From the NCBI GenBank assembly GCA_003313425.1, contig NHZP01000011.1:620001-684000 (forward strand): a stretch of DNA of 64,000 nt. The letters are read 5' to 3'. Below the pieces are notes generated by a model. It did not search any database and was not told the origin of the DNA. It was given only the letters and a program-made list of their open reading frames with translations. Positions 10,750-21,440 of the stretch are shown piece by piece. Position numbers and translations under genes: made by a program. Each line of letters begins with the position of its first letter. Positions within the stretch are counted from its first letter, which is position 1. Origin of the DNA: Pseudopyrenochaeta lycopersici (taxonomy: Eukaryota > Ascomycota > Dothideomycetes > Pleosporales > Pseudopyrenochaetaceae).

Positions 10750-11800
10750 ATGGTGAATATTTCTTTGATCAGACAAAGCAACAATCAGATCGACGAGCCT
10801 TTGGCACCTCGTGTCGCAGTCTTTGTCGGCGGCACTGCAGGCATCGGTAAGATTACACTAGCTGAAGTAGCTGGGCTTGGAACAAGCCTTAGAGCATATG
10901 TCATCGGTCGAAAAGAAACCGAACAGTCGTTCAAACCTTTTATTGATGAACTACACCAGAACAACCCGAATTCCAATGTTATTTGGGTAGAGGGCCAGGT
11001 CTCGCTTCTGTCCGAGGTGAAGAGGATTTGTGACCACATCAAGACCCTTGAATCCACGGTTGACCTTCTTTTCATGACAACTGGATATGCACCTTTCGGT
11101 GGAAGACAAAGTATATCACTCCTGTCGCAATAACGTCACAGACTAACATGAGGAAGACACATCTGAAGGCTTGGATGTCACTCACTCACTGAGTTTTTAC
11201 TCCCGTATTTGCTTCGTTGAGAATCTACTCCCTCTTCTTCGAGCATCAGGGACCGCACGAGTCATCAGCGTTCTCGCGGGTGGAATCGAAAGCGAACGTG
11301 CACTTGATGTCAACGACCTGAATTTGGAGCAGCCGGGCGCTTTCGGGCCCATTGTAACCCAAGGACACATGGGAATCATGGGCACTCTCACCCTCGAACG
11401 CCTTGCGGAGATCAAGGAAAACCAGTCAATCGTCTTCATTCACAGTTATCCCGGTATTGTCAGAACAGGGAATCTGTTTCGTGGTTGGATAGAGGGATCG
11501 TGGGGTCTGTGGTTTGCTGCAATTTTTATGGACCCTATCTTAAGGCTTTGGGCATACAGCTTTAAGGAATCAGCAGAGAGGCACCTGTACCAGATAACAA
11601 GTAGCACTTATGGAGGAAGAGGGCCTAGACTTCCAGGGATTATAGGACGGACTACCAGAGGGGGACATACTGGAGGACTGTTTCTCGTGAACCATAAGTG
11701 CGACACTGTTATGAATGAGAAAGAACTAGCAAAGCTACGTGTAACTGCGCAAGAGGTAGTCTGGGAAAAAGCACACCAAATAATTGGTAGATATGTTTAG
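10750..11800 (+). CDS. Short-chain dehydrogenase/reductase, atypical active site
   Basis: Exons 10750-11110 and 11157-11800, with a 46-nt intron (GTATAT...CTAAC...GGAAG); 1005 nt, 334 aa. The N-terminus VAVFVGGTAGIGKITLAEVA is the NAD(P)-binding Rossmann motif (classical TGxxxGIG with a Gly in place of Thr). The expected NNAG-like strand reads LLFMTTGYAPFGGR. The splice gives RQNTSEGLDV, characteristic of a fungal SDR subgroup in which the catalytic Tyr region is SFYSRICFVENLLP: Tyr is present, but the usual YxxxK Lys position is Cys. The C-terminal FMDPILRLWAYSFKESAERHLYQ and GGLFLVNHKCD fit the same subgroup. Substrate unknown. Such SDRs are often next to secondary-metabolite genes, but none is seen here; the neighbour is glutamate decarboxylase, transcribed convergently. 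Confidence 0.82.
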
Positions 11801-11827
11801 CGCAACAAGATGGTATAAAACGACGCC

Positions 11828-13690
11828 TCAGCACACAGATCGATGTACTCCATGGTGCATGGGACGTTCAGCCTTGTGCTTATGTTCCGCCTTGAGACCT
11901 TTACTTGCGTGTGACTTCTCAATACTTGGCGCTGAAGGCTGGAAAGCTGCAAGGTCGATTGCATCCGACTTCATCAACGTCTCGGTGACTCCGCAGATAT
12001 CGGTGACCAGGCGATCAATCATGTCCAGAGACAGGCTCTCGCGTACGACCACTCTAAGAATTTCTGTCTTTTCCTCGTTGGGCGGCAGTGGGTAATCTGC
12101 ACATGTCAGCGGGTACCAAACCACATTATGTGGCACTCACTGGGAATTATGTATTGTTTCGCTCGCAAAAGGTTGCTGACAGCTTCCTGTTTGACATGCG
12201 AATAATCCTTCTTGAAATCGTCCGTAAGAGTGAAGGCTACGACCGGCAGACCAGCGTTGTATTCTGCGCTGGTATCTCCCTCGTCGTAATGCTTCTTGCC
12301 CTTCTCAAACTTTAGGTCGCCTTTCTTCCGGTGAATGTCACTAACCTACGTGAAAATTAGTCTCATTTATCTTCATTTCACCTGCATAAACGGCTCGGCT
12401 TACGCAACGGTACCAGCCAGTGTGCTCCAGTGCTCTGCTTAACAAACGAGCATTGGCCAATGTATTCTCCATAATACCGCGGTACCCCGAGAAACCCAGA
12501 TGGATCAAATTGTAGTACTGCGCGATGATTTGCGCACCTGGGCGTGAGAAATTAAGAGTATATGACTGTTCTGTTCCGCCGAGGTAATGTAGCTCGAAGA
12601 TGAGGTGCTTGGGAAGGTAGCTCTCATCTCTCCAGATGATCCAGCCGACACCGGCATACACTAGACCAAATTTATGTCCACTTGTGTTGATTGACTTTAC
12701 TCGCGGCAGTTCGAAATTCCATTTTTTACCAGCCTTCGCGTGGGTGAAGGGGGCAATGAAACCTCCAGATGCAGCGTCGACATGAATTGGAATATCGTTG
12801 CCAGTATCCCTCTCGAAGGCATCTAGTATATCGGATATTTCTTCAACAGGTTCGTAATGTCCTGTGTAAGTAGATCCCAGAATCACGAAAATGCCAATGG
12901 TGTTTTCATCGATGTTTTCCTTGACCAGCTTTGGATCAAGACGGTAAGATGAGTCTTCACTCACAGGAAGGATGCGGGCCTCAACCTCGAAGTATCGGGC
13001 AAACTTAGTGAGATTCAGTAAGTATTGCAATATTCGTCGAGACTTGTGGGGTGTTTACCTTCTCGAGAGCCACCTGCGCATTTGCTCCCATGATAATATT
13101 TGGCTTTGAGGTGTCCTTGCCCTCTGCCGTACGCTTCTCTTGCCAACGCCTCTTCCTGAGGTGCGATTTCAGAGTTAGTTTCTTTTCCGTGTCCACTTTG
13201 TACATTTCATGTCTTACATTGCAAGCCCACCGAGGTGAATGGCTTCACTGGAGCCTGTAGTAGCTGAGCCGATGGCCTTCTCACCCTTTTGCGCGCCCCA
13301 GAGATTTGCAATAATGGAGACGCAGCGTGCATGCATGTCCATCATCGCTGGGTACTCGTCCGCATCAGACATGTTCTTTGAAAGATTCTCAATCATTAAC
13401 TGCTCAGCTTCTTTCTCCATATAAGTTCCTACGAAGGAAGCCAAGTTCAGACTGGGTCTCCCGTCAAGATCGAGCTCGTCTTTAAGCAGCTGGTGAACGG
13501 CATCTGCGGGAGCGCCGTCTTGGGGAATTTTGAACTTTGAGAGCTCAGTGCTCGCTGCGTAACGACTCGAGTACGGAGTGGTATGCGAAACCGCCCGACT
13601 GCCTCCGCGGCGTCCAGCCTTATGCATTGGATGGTCGTGGAGGGTTTTAATCAGCTCGTCAGGATCGATGTGTCGAGCGAGGCCTGCCAT
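11828..13690 (-). CDS. gad: Glutamate decarboxylase (PLP-dependent)
   Basis: Five exons: 13218-13690, 13059-13155, 12404-13003, 12141-12345, 11828-12096; introns 62, 55, 58 and 44 nt; 1644 nt, 547 aa. It converts L-glutamate to GABA and CO2 in the cytosol, the entry to the GABA shunt. Landmarks: LNLASFVGTYMEKEAEQLM, IIANLWGAQ, then ATTGSSEAIHLGGLAMKRRWQ across the first splice, NAQVALEKFARYFEVEAR across the second, IFVILGSTYTGHYEPVEEI, IPIHVDAASGGFIAPF (PLP-pyridine Asp), and SINTSGHKFGLVYAGVGW with the PLP-lysine. The last exons give SDIHRKKGDLKFEKG, the GLPVVAFTL strand and NYPLPPNEEKTEILRVVVRESLS. Length is slightly above bacterial GAD because of a His/Lys-rich tail (KAEHKHKAERPMHHG). The stop lies 27 bp from the stop of the convergent SDR, so the 3' ends overlap or nearly touch. 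Confidence 0.95.
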
Positions 13691-14760
13691 TATGTCTGAA
13701 TTTGATGGTGGGGTGTGAGATCACTTTGTTGCGAGATAGGTTGACTACGGAGTATGCAAAAGATCAAGCAGAGAGCAGTACTTATACAGTGAGAAATACA
13801 CGCCATGACGACACTTCACAGTCATTCCATGCATCCCAATAGGCAATTGCTGGAATGCTGCCTCCCGACTCGATATGCTTGACAAATGCTTGGAAGAAGC
13901 TTGTTTCGGTTATTAAGAGGGTCTTGCAGCACACTGATCCACAGCCAACAAAGCCTATGCTTTTCGTACGCAAGCAAGTTTGGTTCATGCCTACTGCGGT
14001 GGAAGTAGCCAGTCGTCATTCCACTCTCGCTCCACCACATCGCGGAAAGGTACATAAATAACGCACAGTGACGATGGCGCCGGAAGCAACCGTCAATTGT
14101 CAATTCGTGTCTGGCTACCGAGCATGGCTTGATGACGATGGACATGCGCATTAGGTAAGCGTTCTGCGGGTGGGGAGAGATGAATCAGCACTCGGCGAAC
14201 GCATTTCTCCACTCTCACGCCATCACGTGATGTCCACCCCACTCTGTCTAGGGTGCAATTTTCCCCCGATATTCCGCATCGATCGCAGTGGGCATTCAAG
14301 TCGGAGTATTTGCAATGGAGTGGTTTACCTCTTCTATAGATCGGTTATATCCACGGGCGTTCTGTCGTGCTCAAACCGGAACATGTCGTCATGGCGTGTC
14401 GTGCTTGATCGAGCTTGCCCCGCGCTGAGAGGACGCGTCAGTCAAGTCGTTGCCTGTCGGTTGCGTGGCCTCGGGTGTCGTGGGAGAGGCTCATTCTCGA
14501 TTCCCCTTCCGATTTCTCAATTCACTTCTGTGTCTCATTGTATTTTGAATATAGGCCTCTTGTGTGTGCAGCGCATTGCGTCGTTGCCTTCGTCTGCCTT
14601 CACGTCCGCGTTCAAGAACCGGAACTTATTGTTAGCCGAAACCTCCGTGTCAGACAGCGTCACCACTTAGTCGTAATGTAATCAATTAATCACCTAGGTC
14701 GTTGGGCGCTGCTTCACTACTTTCCTCCTTAATTGTTTTCACACTCTTCGCTGCAATTGA
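13691..14760. other. Intergenic region, divergent promoters
   Basis: 1.07 kb between the start of glutamate decarboxylase and the start of the fasciclin protein. Frames at 14170-14680 overlap each other in two phases and show no domain. I see no repeat. Confidence 0.45.
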
Positions 14761-16191
14761 ATGCCAGGCATCATGAGGCTCGCTCGTGTTGTGCCACTCC
14801 TACCATTAGCCTCTGCGTTTGTCATCACCGACGCAGAGGTTTTCCAGAATCTCGAGAAGTCGGGAAAGCAGCTCGTCGGCAATGCTCAGAACGTTCTTGA
14901 TGATGCCTTCGGCAAAGTAGACGATGCTTTCGTCAAAGCCAAGGATAGTGCGAAGGATATCTACAGCAAGATTCACCACGCTGGCGCTGATATCGAGTCT
15001 TGGTTAGAAGGCTCATCATTCGATGACAGCGACATTGATTTCGAGGAAGACCCCCCTCACCCTCCCCATGATGGACCTCCGCATCACGGACCTCCCCACG
15101 ACGGGCCTCCTCATCACGGTCCACCACATCACGGCAAACCACGTCACCCTCCCCATGATGAGAAGCCTAACAGGACAGTGTACGAGCTTATTAACGAGAG
15201 CAAGTACACAACCAAGCTTGCTAAGCTCATCAACGAGTACGACGATCTTGTCAAGCTGTTGAATGGCACCAAGGCTAATTACACTGTCTTTGCACCAACG
15301 GATGAGGCGTTTGAGAAGATCCCTCACCACGGCAAGAAGCCATCCAAAGAGTTCTTAAAAGATATTCTTTCATACCACGTCAGCCCTGACTTCTACCCGG
15401 CCGGCCGCGTCCTCCACAGCTACACCATCCCGACTCTGTACGAGCCGGAAAAGCTTGGCCACAAGCAGCGCCTCACTGTTAGAGTAACCCTTAAGGGACC
15501 TGCAATCAACTTCTACAGCAAACTGGTAGCTGTCAATATCTTCGGCACCAATGGCGTGGTTCACGGTATTGACTCTATCCTCGTCCCTCCTCCCAACGTG
15601 GCTGCTATTATCGACTTGCTACCTGGGGAGTTCAGCACTCTCGAGCTGGGTCTGGGCAAGACTGGACTCTTTGAGAAGATTAACAGCACTGACTACCCGC
15701 ACGAAGGTGGCACTTTCTTTGCTCCTTCAAATTTCGCCTTCAAGAAATTAGGCCCGAAGATCAACGCCTTCCTCTTCAGCAAGTACGGCGAGAAGTACCT
15801 TAAGGCCCTTCTCGAGTACCATATCGTCGTTGATCAGACCCTCTACTCTGATGCTTTCTATGACTCTTCCAAAGATGAGGATAAGAATGAGGGCCTCGCC
15901 GCTCGGCCCCCGTACTATCACTACGATTTGCCAACTGTGCTCCATGATAAGTACCTGGCTGTTGACGTGACTCGATATGGACCTTTCGTGTCAATCAGAA
16001 TCAATGGCTTCTCTAGCGTCAAGATCCATGACGGCGTTGCCAGCGATGGTGTCATTCAGGTCGTATCAGACGTACTGATTCCACCTAAGAACACCAATGG
16101 TGAGCAAGTTTTCTGGCAAGGTGAAGAGATGAGCGTTGAAGAGATCAAGGAGCGTCTTCAACCATTCGTTGAAGAGAATACCGAGTTGTAA
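14761..16191 (+). CDS. Secreted protein with two fasciclin (FAS1) domains and a His/Pro-rich repeat
   Basis: Intronless, 476 aa. The signal peptide LARVVPLLPLASAFVI is preceded by two in-frame ATGs (codons 1 and 5); the second gives a more typical signal sequence. Residues ~25-95 are charged and helix-prone. Residues ~98-133 form a His/Pro/Gly repeat built on PPHHG and PPHDG units. FAS1 domain 1 spans about 137-285 (TVYELINESKYTTKLAKLI, NYTVFAPTDEAFEKI, SYHVSPDFYPAG, GTNGVVHGIDSILVPPP). FAS1 domain 2 spans about 288-450 (FSTLELGLGKTGL, GGTFFAPSNFAFKKL, LLEYHIVVDQTLYSD, DGVIQVVSDVLIPP). FAS1 domains mediate adhesion and matrix association. There is no C-terminal hydrophobic GPI signal, so it is probably soluble or wall-associated. 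The His-rich stretch could bind divalent metal; that is inference. Confidence 0.9.
   Translation: MPGIMRLARVVPLLPLASAFVITDAEVFQNLEKSGKQLVGNAQNVLDDAFGKVDDAFVKAKDSAKDIYSKIHHAGADIESWLEGSSFDDSDIDFEEDPPHPPHDGPPHHGPPHDGPPHHGPPHHGKPRHPPHDEKPNRTVYELINESKYTTKLAKLINEYDDLVKLLNGTKANYTVFAPTDEAFEKIPHHGKKPSKEFLKDILSYHVSPDFYPAGRVLHSYTIPTLYEPEKLGHKQRLTVRVTLKGPAINFYSKLVAVNIFGTNGVVHGIDSILVPPPNVAAIIDLLPGEFSTLELGLGKTGLFEKINSTDYPHEGGTFFAPSNFAFKKLGPKINAFLFSKYGEKYLKALLEYHIVVDQTLYSDAFYDSSKDEDKNEGLAARPPYYHYDLPTVLHDKYLAVDVTRYGPFVSIRINGFSSVKIHDGVASDGVIQVVSDVLIPPKNTNGEQVFWQGEEMSVEEIKERLQPFVEENTEL
15051..15160 (+). repeat. In-gene tandem repeat coding for PPHHG/PPHDG units
   Basis: Imperfect 15-nt tandem units (CCTCCNCAYSACGGN) within the fasciclin gene encode about seven Pro-Pro-His-(His/Asp)-Gly blocks between the charged N-terminal stretch and FAS1 domain 1. 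Unit number is likely variable between strains. Confidence 0.75.
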
Positions 16192-16474
16192 GCAAGTAAG
16201 AAATCAAGAGCATGGGTGGTAGAATGAAAGCTGGGTAAGAGGAATGAGCCCATTGAGGCATAGAGGCTTCAATGTAGCCGATGGCTGCCCACGATCTTTA
16301 CGATATTTTTGTATACAAGCATCTCCTGACAACAGCTTAACGAGCATTTCACACTAGTGCATGCACGATTGATTCCTTGTAACGAATGAGTAGTTTCGTA
16401 ATTACTGTCTTTCTACAACATAGATATTTTGACGTCCTCGAGCGACTTCTACGTGCAACAAATTGCCCAGCTTC

Positions 16475-18224
16475 TCACGTCGTGAACGGATTGTAAAACC
16501 CACCGGTCTCGTCTGCTGCACCCTTCAACTTCCTATTCTGTCTCTTGAGATACGTCTTGCTTCCAAATGCCATGCAGAATGTCAAGCCAGCAAACACAAT
16601 CTGCAGAATCATCGCCATTGTGTACCGAGGTGAATCTGAATCGGGAAAGAAGTACGGACTCATGACGTTGCCCAAATGCCCACAAATATTGACTATAGCA
16701 CCTCCAGCAGCTCGCTTCTCTGGCGTCTGGCTTAGACTGCTTACTGCCCATGTATAGACTAGTGCATTTGCTGAAAAACTACCAGCAGTGTATAGGAAGG
16801 CGGCGGTGTAGCGGGCAGCGGTATTCAGAGTAGCGACGGAAATGATGAAGCCGGTAATAGAGATGCAATTATTTGTCATAATGTGGTATCCACGCTCTTT
16901 CTTACGGTCGGAGGACCAGGCGACGAAGAAGGAGACAGCAGTGCCAAGTACGTAGGGCGGTGCAGTGAGCAATAGTGCAATTGTACTAGAGCCAAGACCG
17001 AACCCTCGGACCATTGTTGGGAAGAAGTTGTTGAAACCATACGATGATGTCATGAAAATGTTCATGAAGATCTGGAAATATATGTCAGTAGTTGATTAGA
17101 AAAGCCTTGGAATGAAGAAACCTACGAATAAGTACGTCTTCGGGTCAGCTAGAGCAAGTCGTAGACCTTGCCATACGGTAGAGTTTGTGGGTTGTTCGAC
17201 GCGATCAGCCTCAATCCGAGCAACAGCGATGCGCCGCATATCCTCTGTCATTGACCACATAGCCGAACCGTTTTTTGAGTGTGGATAGTTTGGCAAGATG
17301 AAGAAAGCAGTCAGAGCAAAGAAGGCACTGAGCGCCGCTTCGAGAATAAACAACCATTGCCATCCAGGCACACCTGCTGCTCCCGACATTCCAGCAAAAA
17401 CGCCAGCAGCGATTAAACCAGAGAAAGCTTGAGCGAGAACGAGACCGGAGTACAAGAGTGCTGTGCGAAGAGCTAATTCACGACGAGTGTACCAACATGA
17501 CATCAAGTAAACGGCCTGTTAAACGTTATTATGAGTTACGAATATGGGTCAAATGATGATGTCTTACACCTGGAAATAGGGGTGCCTCGATGATACCCAG
17601 GATAAATTGAACAGCAAAGAGCTCACCCGGGCTCTTGACGCCTGCAGTTGCAGCAGACACCCCAGACCAGAGGATTGCGCAAGTGGGAAGGTAAAGTGCA
17701 GGACGAACACGAGTGATAAGCATGTTAGAGGGCAGCTGTGCCAGCATGTAACTTTTTTCGTGTCAGTTCGATTGAATATTTCCAGATATTGCGCAGTGGT
17801 TTGACGAACCCAACCGTGAGCAGTGCGACCGCCGTGCTGTAGTCTGTATTTCCAAGTTGCAGAGTCGCTTCAAAATCGCTGTCGAGCCGGGCTTGTCTAT
17901 TCATATAGTAAGCCTACATCCTTTTCGCTTTCAAACAAGTATGTACGCAATATTTGTGCGGTTCAAGTAATTGAACATATAAAGAATCCAAAGCTGTGGT
18001 AGCAAAGTCATGTCTAGGACCTTGACAACTCGCTTCTGTTTGGCCTCCCAGTCAGGTATGCCCAGTGATGCCACCAGGTCCTGCTTGAGAGCTTCTTTGG
18101 GGACATCTGTTTGGTTTGTCTTAACCTGTTCGAGCGTGTCGGGAGAGCCGATTTTCTCGAATTCAATGTGAGGGGCATCGACTGCCTTGGTGTCACCTTC
18201 GACAGGCGCCTTGTCGTTTGCCAT
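16475..18224 (-). CDS. Major facilitator permease, Dal5/anion:cation symporter family
   Basis: Five exons: 17947-18224, 17810-17896, 17568-17751, 17126-17515, 16475-17071; introns 50, 58, 52 and 54 nt; 1536 nt, 511 aa. Cytoplasmic N-terminus ~75 residues, then TM1 LLPQLWILYMFNYLNRTNIA, and the family signature NIAQARLDSDFEATLQLGNTDY which only appears after splicing. Next come GYMLAQLPSNMLITRVRPALYLP, FILGIIEAPLFPG, and SCWYTRRELALRTALLYSGLVLAQ. The central loop carries TEDMRRIAVARIEADRVEQP. About 12 TM segments, typical for fungal uptake of allantoate, nicotinate, vitamins or other organic anions; the substrate is not readable. One donor is the weak GTTCGT (after 17810), which is otherwise forced by frame. 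The gene is convergent with the fasciclin gene. Confidence 0.9.
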
Positions 18225-19127
18225 TGTCAGAAACTACTCGATGAAAGCAAATGGAAGGCAGAAGATGTAGGAGAAATGGTGGCCAAAGTGCGAGACTTAT
18301 AACTTCATCACTAGCCTTTCTCCACACGACTCCACGTAACTTCCGATAAAACCCCAGATGCACCCCACATCTTGCAGACTAATAACTGATACATGCACGA
18401 GAAAGCTCACAGGAGACTGGCACAGAGAGGATCATATCCCGGCATACGTGCTCCACACCATGACCAAGCGGCAAACCCGTTGAGATGCTCTATCATGGTA
18501 AGGGCCAAGACTCCGGTGGCACTACACTGAGGGTGACATCAACATTTGTTGGGCGATCTATTCGCTGTTGCCCAGCACGCGACAAGAACGTGGCATTGCC
18601 GAGTATTCTGGGTTGTGGAGCGCAATGCTTGCAAAAAACCCTGCGATCGTAGTCAAGATTTGGCCAAGCCGGATGAGGAACCGATTAGCGCCACTGAGGC
18701 TCCAACATTAGCACAAACCTATCTTTTTCAACACTACCGCAGTCATTACTAGTCAAAAGTTTGCATGCCAATGTGGCCCCGGATCCTTGGAGATTGGAAG
18801 TCGGGTCATTTACCTCCTCGGGTTTTCAATGTGGTCTCGAGACGAGGATTGGGCAAGACATAACGAATGACGATTATGCGACATAGAGTACGGTCTGATC
18901 TCACTGTTACATGAATTCCAAGAGGAAACAAGCGTTGCAGTAGCTTAGAATTCCGGTTCATCCCGACATTGTCTCGATCTAACGAAAAGGGTCAAAAGTA
19001 GGCGATACTAGGATAAAAGATCAAATTTATCTATTGTGTGATACTTGGCCGAGACATCTGTATCTGACCCATGCACATGTGAGTAAGTTTCCATACTGCC
19101 AAGATGACGAGATACTGACACCTATTC
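18225..19127. other. Intergenic region with no supported gene
   Basis: 0.9 kb holding the MFS promoter on the left and the SEC17 3' flank on the right. No coding structure or repeat is recognised. Confidence 0.45.
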
Positions 19128-20430
19128 CTAAGAGAAGTCCTCGCCAGTTTCCTCAATAGTGTTCTTGATCCTTAGAAGCAGTGTAGTCTTCCACTTATCC
19201 AGCTTGCTCAATTGATCGTATTGGAAAAGCTCCCATGTATTAGTCTCAAATCCAATAGTGAAGGGTGACCTGAACATACCTTATCAGCGAACGCGTCTTG
19301 GTCAGCATCCTGCACCGCGGCCACTAGATCGACAAGTAACTGGTGCTCTCTCTGCTGTACGAAACTCGGATCCAACTCTCTGTACCTATCGAGAGCGTTG
19401 TTCACGCCAACTTGATCGCCTGTACAGAGCTGGCAGATGCCAGCTTTGAGTAGGTACTCTTTAACGGACCATCGCATGAGGTTATTCTGGATCGATGTCT
19501 TGGCGACTTTTTCGTACAGTTCGATGGCTTTGTAATAATCCTTGCCCTCTAGCGCTACAAGATCAGCTGTCTTTAGCCACAACTTGTTGGCAAGAGCCTA
19601 TTCGCCAAGTTAGTCCGGGCCACAAAGGAGCTCTACTACTCAGGGTTGTTTACTTCAGCATTGTCCTAAGAGTTTTGTCAGCATACATGTTCTCACAATG
19701 TGAGTGGACGAGTAGATAGAGGTGTGGAAACTCACGCTCTCATACCATCCGGCAGCCTCCTCATATGCGGCTGCTGCACGGGTGTTATCACCCAGTTCGA
19801 CTTCAAATAACTCTGCGAGATTCTGCTTGTGGGTAGCTGCGCGGCGGAAATTGCCCTTGCTGCAGTAGTGTGTGATGGCCTTGTCTAGACACCGTGCTGC
19901 AGCTTCAGGATCGTCTTTTCGATATGCCTCTAACGCTATTTCAGTAACGGATAGCTGTCAAAACCAGATAATGCTTACTGAAAGCTTCTGTGAGTGAGTT
20001 TGCCTCCTCGTCGGGCTCGTTCAGATGCTGGCGTTGAACTGATGCTGCTTTCTCGAAGGCCTCGCCGGCTTCCTTCCCTACTCAGAAGTTAGAAGGCTTG
20101 CACTTCCCTATATATGAGAGATTTAAACAGTCACTCATTATGAGGTGTTTTTGGCGTACCCATCTTCTGCATTCTGAACGCATTTGCTGCGGCGATGAAT
20201 TGGTCTGCGGCAGCTTCATCTGTCACGTGCGTTAGTTGAGAGTTACAACCATGAAGTCTTTTCCCGCATACACTTATCTTGCTTCCCGCCAAAGAAGCTG
20301 AATCCTCCTGAGGCTTTCTGCAGGGACGTTTCTGCCTATCGCAACATATCAATATCAGTTATCTGCTTTGTGGCTGAGTTTCTAAGGAAAGCCCCACCTG
20401 ACGGAGCAAAGCTCGCGGATCGCCGGCCAT
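19128..20430 (-). CDS. SEC17: Alpha-SNAP / Sec17 vesicular fusion protein
   Basis: Eight exons: 20398-20430, 20278-20335, 20160-20219, 19979-20077, 19736-19935, 19654-19665, 19280-19597, 19128-19229; about 293 aa, matching Sec17 size. It recruits NSF/Sec18 to cis-SNARE complexes for disassembly. Visible blocks: MAGDPRALLRQ, ASGGFSFFGGKQ, AANAFRMQKMGKEAGEAFEK, NEPDEEANSLTEAF, SKGNFRRAATHKQNLAELFE, YEEAAGWYES, NLMRWSVKEYLLKAGICQL, REHQLLVDL and the C-terminal LDKWKTTLLLRIKN that stimulates NSF. Exon 19654-19665 is only 12 nt and encodes DNAE of the conserved (D/S)NAEALANKL. The intron between exons 2 and 3 lacks an in-frame GT-AG pair. The boundaries given assume AT-AG (ATAAGT donor, CTAAC branch, CAG acceptor). 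A GT-AC reading (exon 2 from 20274, exon 3 to 20221) would give 295 aa. Confidence 0.9.
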
Positions 20431-20813
20431 AATTGCTTGTTTTGTATATCTTGCTAGTATAGGTTTGTGAGATTGCCAGTCAAGAACAAGAAGGTCTGTA
20501 GGTAGGCGTGTATTTGGAGGTTTGGTCGAGACAGGTGGCTGCAGTAGTTGTCTCAAAGGCGATGACGACCCAGTGAGGCCCGTGCGACAGAGAGCTGACT
20601 TCGGCTGCGGCGTTACCGAATATGTGCTAGCGTCTTTCGGTCAGCCTAGCGCTCGACGACATGGCGTGAGCAACAGCATTCCTCTCGCGCTCCTATGCAC
20701 TTAAACGTCCATCTAGAGATAACCAGAAGCTTAAATTTTCGATAAGGGAGGAAGAGAAGGCCTGTGTGTATGACGAAAAAGCTTCCCACGACTCACAGTA
20801 CCTGAGAACCGTT
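20431..20813. promoter_or_regulatory. Bidirectional promoter between SEC17 and GatC
   Basis: 383 bp separate the two ATGs transcribed away from each other, so both promoters must lie here. No TATA box is obvious, consistent with housekeeping genes. Confidence 0.5.
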
Positions 20814-21440
20814 ATGGTCTCGCAACGTGCACTCCTCTGCTCTAGGCAAGTCCTCAGACCGTTAAGAGGCTCGTACATACGCGCATACACGACCTCACCG
20901 CATTCATTACAATCACTACCTCGTGACGATGCATCAGTTGTACGACCAAACAAAGGGATTCATCCAGATGAGCTCGAAAAGCTACTAGCAGAACCAACCT
21001 GGTCTGTCGAGTCCCTCCTACCGCCGAAAACCCGCTCTTTCGATGCCCCGCAGATTACTACGCAGGAACTACACCACCTGCTACGACTCTCAGCTCTTCC
21101 AGCCCCTGAAACCCCTGAACAGGAGCAGAAGATGCTGGACACGCTAGTCGCACAATTGCATTTCGTAGGCAAGATACAGCAGGTGGATACGACAGGCGTT
21201 AAACCCTTGCGAGCAATTCGCGACGAGACAATGACAGGTCAAAAGGAGCAGACTGTCACACTGGAGACATTGAAAGATGCGCTGAGCAAAGAGAAGGTAA
21301 TAGGGCACCACCATAAGCGTATACAGAGGGATATCACGCCAGTGGATGCAAAGAATGTTGAAGACTGGGACGTTTTGGGCTCAGCAGAGCGGAAGGCTGG
21401 AAACTATTTCATTGTGGACAGTGAGCGGCCGCAGGAATGA
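20814..21440 (+). CDS. Glutamyl-tRNA(Gln) amidotransferase subunit C, mitochondrial
   Basis: Intronless, 208 aa from the ATG at 20814; the longer frame opens with GTG at 20766. Residues 1-30 (MVSQRALLCSRQVLRPLRGS) are Arg-rich without acidic residues, a mitochondrial presequence. The central segment ITTQELHHLLRLSALPAPET and QLHFVGKIQQVDTTGVKPL is the GatC fold, with the conserved final Asp-x-x-x-V-x-P-L-x turn. GatC works in the GatCAB complex that amidates Glu-tRNA(Gln) in mitochondria. The last ~60 residues (ERKAGNYFIVDSE) are a fungal extension. Head-to-head with SEC17. Confidence 0.85.
   Translation: MVSQRALLCSRQVLRPLRGSYIRAYTTSPHSLQSLPRDDASVVRPNKGIHPDELEKLLAEPTWSVESLLPPKTRSFDAPQITTQELHHLLRLSALPAPETPEQEQKMLDTLVAQLHFVGKIQQVDTTGVKPLRAIRDETMTGQKEQTVTLETLKDALSKEKVIGHHHKRIQRDITPVDAKNVEDWDVLGSAERKAGNYFIVDSERPQE

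Noticed and set aside
14170..14681. Two overlapping plus frames of 166 and 88 codons upstream of the fasciclin gene
   Set aside because: They overlap in different phases and look like promoter/leader sequence; no homology recognised.
20220..20273. Ordinary GT-AG splicing of SEC17 intron 2
   Set aside because: Joining the only GT to the only CAG produces a TGA at once and destroys the conserved frame.
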